In this document: in pieces, positions 57,407-64,000 of the stretch
Layout of the letters: each line of letters begins with the position of its first letter
Numbering within the stretch: the stretch's first letter is position 1
Made by a program: the position numbers and the translations under genes
The notes under the pieces: generated by a model
Databases searched by the model: none
Told to the model about the DNA's origin: nothing
Seen by the model: the letters and a program-made list of their open reading frames with translations, nothing else
DNA from: Hordeum vulgare subsp. vulgare
Lineage: Eukaryota > Streptophyta > Magnoliopsida > Poales > Poaceae
Assembly: GCF_904849725.1 (NCBI RefSeq)
Contig: NC_058521.1
Span: forward strand, 348,686,138 to 348,750,137
DNA length: 64,000 nucleotides
Direction of reading: 5' to 3'

Positions 57407-59270
57407 GTAAACTATTGGGTATACCTTTTATCTTAGATTCGAAGGCAAAATCTTTGTTGCCAAAAACTGATCCTTTCTAGAGAAAGAGTTTCTCTCGAAA
57501 GAAGTAAGTGGGAGGAAAGTAGAACTTGATGAGGTAATCGTACCTCCTCTTGAACCAGAGAGTAGCGCAGCACAAGAAAATGTTTCTGAGGTGCCTGCAC
57601 TGGCTAGAGAAGAAGTTAATGATGATGATCATGAATCTTCGGATCCAGTTCCTACTAGACCTCGAAGGTCCAAAAGGACACGTTCTGCACCAGAGTGGTA
57701 TGACGTGGTTGGACAACAGTGAACCTTCGAACTATGAAGAAGCGATGGCGGGCCCGGATTCCAACAAATAGCTTGAAGCCATGAAATCCGAGATAGGATC
57801 CATGTATGAGAACAAAGTATGGACTTTGGTGGACTTGCCTGATGATAGGCGAGCCATAGAAAATAAATGGATCTTCAAGAAGAAGACCGACGCGGATGGT
57901 AATGTGGTCATCTATAAGGCTCGACTTGTCGCTAAGGGTTATCGACAAGTTCAAGGAATTGACTACGATGAGACTTTCTCACCCGTAGCAATTCTGAAGT
58001 CCGTCCGGTCATGTTAGCAGTTGCCACAATTTATGACTATGAAATCTGGCAAATGGACGTCAAAACGGAATTCCTGAACGACTTTCTTAAGGAAGAATTG
58101 TATATGATACAGCCGAAAGGTTTTGTCGATCCTAATAATGCTGACAAAGTATGCAAGCTCGAGTGCTCCATATATGGGCTCGTGCAAGCATCTCGGAGTT
58201 GGAACATTCGCTTTGATGAGGTGATCAAAGTGTTTGGGTTTGTATAGACTTATGGAGAAGCATGCATTTACAAGAAATTGAGTGGAAGCTCTGTAGCATT
58301 TCTCAAATTATATGTGGATGACATATTATTGATGGTAAATGATATAGAACTTTTGGAAAGGATAAAGGCCTATTGGAATAATAGTTTTTCAATGAAGGAC
58401 CTTGGAGAAGCTTCTTACATATTAGGCATCAAGATCTATATAGATAGATCGAGACACCTCATTGGTCTTTCACAAAGCACATACCTTGACAAGATATTGA
58501 AGAAGTTCAATATGGATAAGGCTAAGAAGGGGTTCTTGCCTGTATTACAAAGGTGTGAGGTTGTGTATGACTCAATGCCAGACCACGGCAGAAGATAGAA
58601 AAAAGACGAGTATCGTCCCCTATGCTTCAGCCATAGGCTCTATTATGTATGCCATGTTGTGTACCAGACCTGATGTGAACTTTGCCATAAGTTTGGTAGG
58701 TAGGTATCAAAGTGATCCACGAGTGGATCATTGGACAACGATCAAGAATATCCTGAAGTACCTAAAAAGGACTAAGATATGTTTCTCGTTTATGGAGGTG
58801 CCGAAGAGCTCGTCGTAAAGGGTTACATCGATGCTAGCTTCGACATAGATCCGGATGACTCCAAGTCACAAACCGGATACGTGTATATTTTGAATGGTGG
58901 GGCAATCAGCTAGTGCAGTTGCAAGCAAAGCGTCGTGGCGGCATCTACATGTGAAGAAGAGTACATAGCTGCTTCGGAAGCAACACAGGAAGGGGTCTGG
59001 ATGAAGGAGTTCATCACCGACCTAGGAATGCTTCCCAGTGCATCGGGCCCGATGACTCTCTTTTGCCATTGCCAAGGAGCCCAGGTTTCACAAGAAGACC
59101 AAGCACATCAAGCACCACTTCAACCCCATTCGTGGATATATCCAGGATGGAGATATAGATATTTGTAAAGTACATACGTATTTGAATGTCGCAGATCCGT
59201 TGACTAAACCTCTTCCACGAGCAAAACATGATCAGCACCGGAACTCTATGGGTGTTCGACTCATCACAAT
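57407..59270 (+). pseudogene. Copia reverse transcriptase and RNase H, Angela type
   Basis: A linker with a stop and frame changes precedes the RT (57781 onward: [36 protein letters not shown]). After a frame change at about 58010 the palm continues (IWQMDVKTEFLNDFLKEELY) to the intact YVDDILLMVND box at about 58310, with one TAG before it. RNase H is spread over 58600-59160 (YASAIGSIMYAMLCTRPDVN, AASTCEEEYIAASEATQEGV) with further breaks. It is non-functional. Confidence 0.82.
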
Positions 59271-59306
59271 GTAACTACAATATTGACTCCAATGCAAGTG
59301 GGAGAC

Positions 59307-61031
59307 TGTCGGAAATATGCCCTAGAGGCAATAATAAAGTGGTTATTATTATATTTCCTAGTTCATGAGAATTGTCTCTTATTCATGCTAGAATTGTATT
59401 AACCGGAAACCGTAATACATCTGTGAATATATAGATCAGAATGTGTCCCTAATGAGCCTCTAGTTGGCTAGCTCGTTGATCAATAGATGATCATGGTTTC
59501 CTGATCATGGACATTGGATGTCATTGATAACGGGATCACATTATTAGGAGAATGATGTGATGGACAAGACCCAATCCTAAGCATAACACTAGATCGTATT
59601 GTTTGTCTGCTAAAATCTTTTCTAATGTCAAGTATCATTTCCTTAGACCATGAGATTGTGCAACTACGGGATACCATAGGAGTGCTTTGGGTGTATCAAA
59701 CATCACAACGTAATTGGGTGATTATGAAGGTGCACTACAGGTATCTCCAAAAGTATCTTTTGGGTTGGTACGAATCAAGGGATTTGTTACTCCGTGTGAC
59801 GGAGAAGTATCTTTGGGCCCACTCGGTAATCCATCATCATAATGAGATCAATGTGACTAAGGAGTTAGTCACGGGATGATGAGTTACGGAACGAGTAATG
59901 AGACTTGCCGGCAACTAGATTGAACAAGGTATAGGATACCGATGTTCGAATCTCGGGCAAGTATCATACTGGTAGACAAAGGGAATTGCATACAGGATTG
60001 ATTGAATCCCTGACATTGTGGTTCATCCGATGAGGTCATCGTGAAACATGTGGGCACCAACATGGATATCTAGTTCCCGCTTTTGGTTATTGATCGGAGA
60101 GGTGTCTCGGTCATGTCTGCATGGTTCTCGAACCCGTAGGGTCTACACACTTAAGGTTCGATAACGCTAGAGTTGTAAAGGGAATAGTATGTGGTTACCG
60201 AATGTCATTCGGAGTCCGGGATGAGATCCCGGACGTCACGAGGAGCTCCGGAATGGTCTGGAGGTAAAGATTCATATATATAGGAAGTGTAGATTTGATC
60301 GCCGGAAGTCTTTCGGGAATCACCGGTAATGTACCGGGCACCTGGAGGGGCCACCAGCCCCGAAGGGCTACGTGGGCCGAAAGTGGATGGGAACCGGCCC
60401 CTAGGTGGGCTGGTGTGCCACCCACCTCAGCCCAAGGCACAAAAGAGGGCTAAGGGGGGCATACCCTAGGCGTGGGGGCTTCCTTGGGTGCCAAGCCCAC
60501 CCTAGGGCGCTGCCGCCTCCTCCTCCTTGGCTGCCGCACCTCCTAGGGTTTCCCCAGGCATGGCCAGCCCCCTCTCTCGATCCCTCCTATATATAGAGAG
60601 GGATTTGGGAGGGCTGTACACATAATTACACCTCTCTAAGGCACACCCCTACCTCTCTCTCTTCTCCTCCTCCGCGATACATGGCGAAGCCCTGCCGGAG
60701 AACTGCATAGCTCCACCATCACCATGCCGTCGTGCTGTCGGTGCTCTCCCTCAACCTCTCCTCTCTAATTGCTGGATCAAGGCGTAGGATACATCACCGG
60801 GATGCACGTGTGTTGAACGCGGAGGCGCCGTTGTTCGGTGCTTAGATCGGATTCTTCCGCAATCTGAATCACTATGACTACGAGTCCATCAACCGTGTTC
60901 TAGTAGTGCTTCCGCTTAGTGATCTTCAAAGGTATGTAGATGCTCTATCCCCTTGCTCGTTGCCGGTTTCTTCTAGATAGATCCTTGGATGACGTAGTAA
61001 ATTTTTTGAAGTACTACTATGTTACCCAACA
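59307..61031 (+). repeat. 3' LTR of the Angela-type element
   Basis: The LTR is 1725 bp, starts TGTCGGAAATATGCCC and ends GTTACCCAACA, followed by the AAAAG duplication. It carries a TATATATA box at 60588-60595. It differs from the 5' LTR by many scattered substitutions and some small indels. Confidence 0.9.
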
Positions 61032-62277
61032 AAAAGATACCGAAGAAGAGCTTTGAGAACTCCCCTGACGTGATTCCAACGCCAAATATTCTTAGAAATA
61101 CAGAAACCCCCGAAAAGAAACCTATACCGGGAGTTTCGCAGCCGAAACCACCACAACCACGAAAAACCATTTTTGGCCCTCTCCGGCACCCTGCCGGAGG
61201 GGGTCACCATCACCGGAGACCATGGAGGAGGAAGACGGAGGGGCCATCATCACCATGGAGGCCAAGGACCAGAGGGAGAACCTCTCCGCACCTTTGGTGA
61301 GGCCATGGAGGAGGAGGCACAAGGGGGATACCCTCTCCCCCTCTCTCACGGTGGTGCTGGAGTGCCATCGGGCGAACCATTTCCGCGGTGATCGTCTTCA
61401 TCAACATCACCTTCTTCATCACCGTCCTCATTTTCTTTTACACGTCCACTCTCCCTCACCCCGCTGCAATCCCCAACTTGAACATGGTGCTTTATGCCAC
61501 ATATTACGATCCAATGATGTGTTTCCATCCTATGATGTTCTGAGTAGATTTCCTTTGTCTTATGGGTTGATTGCTGATCTAGATTGGTTTGAGTTGTATG
61601 TATATTTTGGTGTTGTCCTATGGTGCCTTCCATGCCGCGCATACATGAAGGATTCTCGCTGTAGGGTGTTTCAATACGTTCATGATTCGCTTATAGTGGG
61701 TTGTTTGGGTGACAGAATCATAAACCCGAGTAGGTGGGTTGTTGCGTATGGATATAGGGGATTTGATGCTTTAATGCTATGGTTGGGTTTTACCTAAATG
61801 ATCTTTATTAGTTGCGGATGCTTTCTAGAGTTCCAATCATAAGTGCATATGATCCAAGTAGATAAAGTATGTTAGGTTATGCCTCTTCCTGATATAAAAT
61901 TGCAATAATGATTACCGATCTTGTTAACAATTGCCTTGGACAATTACGCAAACCGACCCTTCATTATTCCACACTCTTTATTTGTAATATATTGTAATAT
62001 ATTATAACTTTATGATAACAACACCTATTTTTGTATTTTATCTCTCTGATGTCATGCAAAGATATTCTCTTCATACCCACAACGTAGTTTTATTTCTCGT
62101 TCCTAGTTGGAAGCCAACGTTTGTCATACGTAGAGTTGTATCAGTGGCAGATAGGACTTGGGAGAATATTGCTCTTACCTTTAGCTCCTTCTGAGTTCGA
62201 CAGTCCATACTTATCACTTCCACATTTGGAAATTGCCATGATGATTCCTTGCACTTGGGGATTATCAAGCTCTTTTC

Positions 62278-62295
62278 TGGCGCCGTTGCCGTGGA
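62278..62295 (+). other. Primer-binding site, tRNA-Asp type, one mismatch
   Basis: TGGCGCCGTTGCCGTGGA differs from the site at 5274-5291 by one base (T for G). It lies 11 bp after the LTR end. Confidence 0.8.
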
Positions 62296-64000
62296 GCAAT
62301 ACCGTGGGTTTGATATTCTCATTTGTGCGTGTTTGTTTTCTTCACTAAGTAGATTTTGTTTTCCCTTTTTTATTTATTTTGTTGTGGGTGAAACAGACAA
62401 AAAAATTAAATAATGAAAAATAAAAAAAGAAGTACTTTCTTCTTATGCCTAAGAAGTTTTCAAAAAGAGAAGTGATTGGAAGGTTGTGCATTGGAGAAGT
62501 GAGGGTCGACATTGAACACTTGTGTTCATGATCATGGAAGCAATGTAGAATTTTTCATGTAAATTTCTCAAAAATAATTATCCCCTTGTATATATCGATT
62601 GTATTATAAAAATAATGTGCCAAGATTTGCCTTTCGGATGATTAGATTGCTTGTTTGGTGTTCGCACTGCAAAAACTGAAACTCTGGCTGTAGTGGGTGA
62701 ATTTACGTTTTTTACCGGAATGTCAAAACTTTCTGAAAGTTATACACAGTACTTCTATGCAAATATTTTATTTCGTCCTAATTTTTCAGAATTGTTTGAG
62801 TTACAGAAGTATATGAAGTTTCCATATTGCTACAGACTGTCCTGTTTTTGACAGATTCTGTTTTCTATGCATTGTTCTCTTATTTTGATGAATCTATGGG
62901 TAGTACCAGGGGGTATGAACCATGGTGAAGTGTACTAAAGTAGATATAATGCTAATATGAATTTTTAATGAGTTCACAATAGTACCTAAAGTAGTATTTT
63001 TCTTTATTATACTAACGGATCTCACGAGGGTTTTGTTATGTTTTGTGTGAATGAAGTGTTCGAAGATCAAGGAGGTATCAATAAAAGAAGAATACAGAGA
63101 GATAAGAGTTGAAGCTTGGGGATGGCAAAGGCACCCCAAGTAAATATTTAAAGGAGGCTCAAGCATCTAAGCTTGGGGATGCCCCGGAAGGCATCCCATC
63201 TTTATTCTTCAACAATTATCGGTATACCTAGGTTTTTGTTTTGTTCACATGATATGTGTCTATAGTGTTTTTCCTCTCCTTTTATGCACCCTTCTAGTAT
63301 GAGATAGTACTTCGTTGATTTATAGAATGCTTGATGCGCTTCACTTAAATCTTTTGAGTGTGGATTTGTAGAATGCTCTTTGTGCTTCACTTAAATCTTT
63401 TGAGTATGGCTCTGTAGAATGCTCTTCGTGCTTCACTTAAATCTTTTGAGTATGGCCTTAAAGAATGCTTCGTGTGATTCACATATATATTTTGAACTTG
63501 GATATTGGTTGATCTATATTAATTGTAGAATTCTCTATGAACTTCACTTATATCTTTTAGAGCATGAATAAAATCATCATTGTAATTAGGCTTGGAAGAG
63601 CATCATTGAAATAGCCATGCCTAGCTAAAAGGCATTAAAGAAAAGCGCTTGTTGGGAGACAACCCAACACTTTTACCTTCTCTTTTTATGATTTCACATG
63701 ATTAAGCTACTGTAGTAATCGTGTTTTTTGTCTTTTCTTTCAATAAAGTGTCAAGTAAAGCGTTTGGGATGACTCACAAGATGAGTAGAATTGATGCTGA
63801 ACCAGAACAGAAACTTTTGACTCCAGTACAGGAATTTTCATTTTTTACGGGAGCGTGATAATGATCTGAAATTCGTACACAGCCTTGATATACAAATTCT
63901 TCTAGTTTTCCCAATTTTTCAGAAGTTCTAGAGATAGGGAAGTATGGCTATACTACAGATCTTCACAGACTCTTATATTTTGGACAGATTGTGTTTCGCA
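62296..64000 (+). other. Non-coding internal region of the second retrotransposon
   Basis: No gene is seen. Landmarks shared with 6870-7935 are GAGGGTCGACATTGAACACT (about 62500), a purine tract AAGCTTGGGGATG (63112 and 63169), a hairpin (63175-63197) and GAATGCTCTTCGTGCTTCAC repeats (about 63300-63560). The hairpin GTTGGGAGACAACCCAAC (63651-63668) comes after the repeats here, whereas its counterpart at 6776-6791 precedes them. Confidence 0.7.

Larger units (their letters stand above)
52322..61031 (+). mobile_element. Angela/WIS/BARE-type Copia retrotransposon
   Basis: The element is 8.7 kb, the normal length for the family, and is flanked by AAAAG (52317-52321 and 61032-61036). LTRs are at 52322-54071 and 59307-61031. 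The primer-binding site TGGCATCCGAGCCAGG (from about 54073) is a variant of the initiator-Met-tRNA site. The polypurine tract AATGCAAGTGGGAGAC lies at 59291-59306. Domain order is gag, protease, integrase, RT, RNase H, the Copia order. Stops and frameshifts make it defective. Confidence 0.93.
43420..64000 (+). mobile_element. Tat-lineage Gypsy retrotransposon, 5' LTR to antisense ORF
   Basis: The 5' LTR is at 43420-43860. Domains then run gag, protease, RT, RNase H, second RNase H and integrase up to 50827, with an antisense ORF after them. The second RNase H domain is the mark of the Tat lineage. Its own sequence is visible only to 52099, where another LTR element is inserted; its 3' part and 3' LTR lie beyond the window. 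A reverse solo LTR (45743-47248) also interrupts it. Multiple stops and frameshifts make it defective. Confidence 0.85.
52100..64000 (+). mobile_element. Second non-autonomous LTR retrotransposon, running off the right edge
   Basis: The LTR starts TGATACGTCTGCAACG at 52100. It is interrupted by the Angela element (52322-61031) and resumes at 61037 to end GGGGATTATCA at 62267, giving about 1.45 kb. A primer-binding site with one mismatch follows at 62278-62295. The internal region to 64000 matches the order of landmarks in the 3718-29044 element but has no long open frame where that element has its protein gene. The 3' LTR is outside the window. Confidence 0.8.

Noticed and set aside
1..64000. 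Search for a host gene cluster or a new defence-like system
   Set aside because: All sizeable coding text traces to transposon proteins or low-complexity repeats; the only unassigned candidates are the small coiled-coil gene and the Trp-rich fragment reported above.

Overview
The window looks like intergenic DNA of a Triticeae cereal (wheat, Aegilops, barley or rye group). Signs of this are an Angela/WIS/BARE-type Copia element whose LTR starts TGTTGGAAATATGCCCTAGAG, several LTRs starting TGATACGTCTCC, CACTA elements with TTTAGTCCCGG or CTTTGCCGTCTGCC subterminal repeats, a Stowaway MITE end (CTCCCTCCGTTCC) and a TAA-flanked Tourist-like MITE. I found no convincing host gene. Almost everything is transposable-element DNA in nested layers. 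Family names rest on recognised motifs, not on a database search.

Left half (1-40906). A CACTA element or CACTA composite, read on the minus strand, ends at 40906 (terminal repeat CACTAGTAGAAAA) and runs off the left edge. Its parts from right to left are: TTTAGTCCCGG-type subterminal repeats, a TATA box and GC-rich leader; a small coiled-coil/membrane gene (39641-40138); a decayed transposase (36018-39245); a 335-bp tandem repeat (34300-35930); a second block of terminal-type repeats and GC-rich leader (33228-33830); MITE and foldback DNA; and a second gene of the CACTA ORF2/Ulp1 type (about 31242 to 2408). That gene is split by a non-autonomous LTR retrotransposon (3718-29044, target duplication CTGGG). 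The retrotransposon carries a solo LTR (7944-24478, CGGGG), and that solo LTR carries a CACTA element (8702-23794, TAT). The inner CACTA has a transposase gene in one frame with three stops, an ORF2 gene whose seven recognisable exons are all open and in phase, and a 5-kb tandem array of hairpin-forming GA/TC repeats. An unrelated LTR (1-2350) is also inserted in the Ulp1 region.

Middle (40907-43419). This stretch has no recognised LTR element. It holds a 395-bp Tourist-like MITE and a short sequence duplicated 2.3 kb apart.

Right half (43420-64000). A Tat-lineage Gypsy element starts at 43420. It has gag, protease, RT-RNase H, a second RNase H, integrase and an antisense ORF, all decayed. 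A reverse-oriented solo LTR (45743-47248) lies between its protease and RT. A second non-autonomous LTR retrotransposon starts at 52100 and runs off the right edge. A decayed Angela-like Copia element (52322-61031, AAAAG) is inserted in that element's 5' LTR.

The insertion order can be read directly: in the left half host CACTA, then LTR retrotransposon, then solo-LTR element, then inner CACTA; in the right half Tat Gypsy, then LTR retrotransposon, then Angela.
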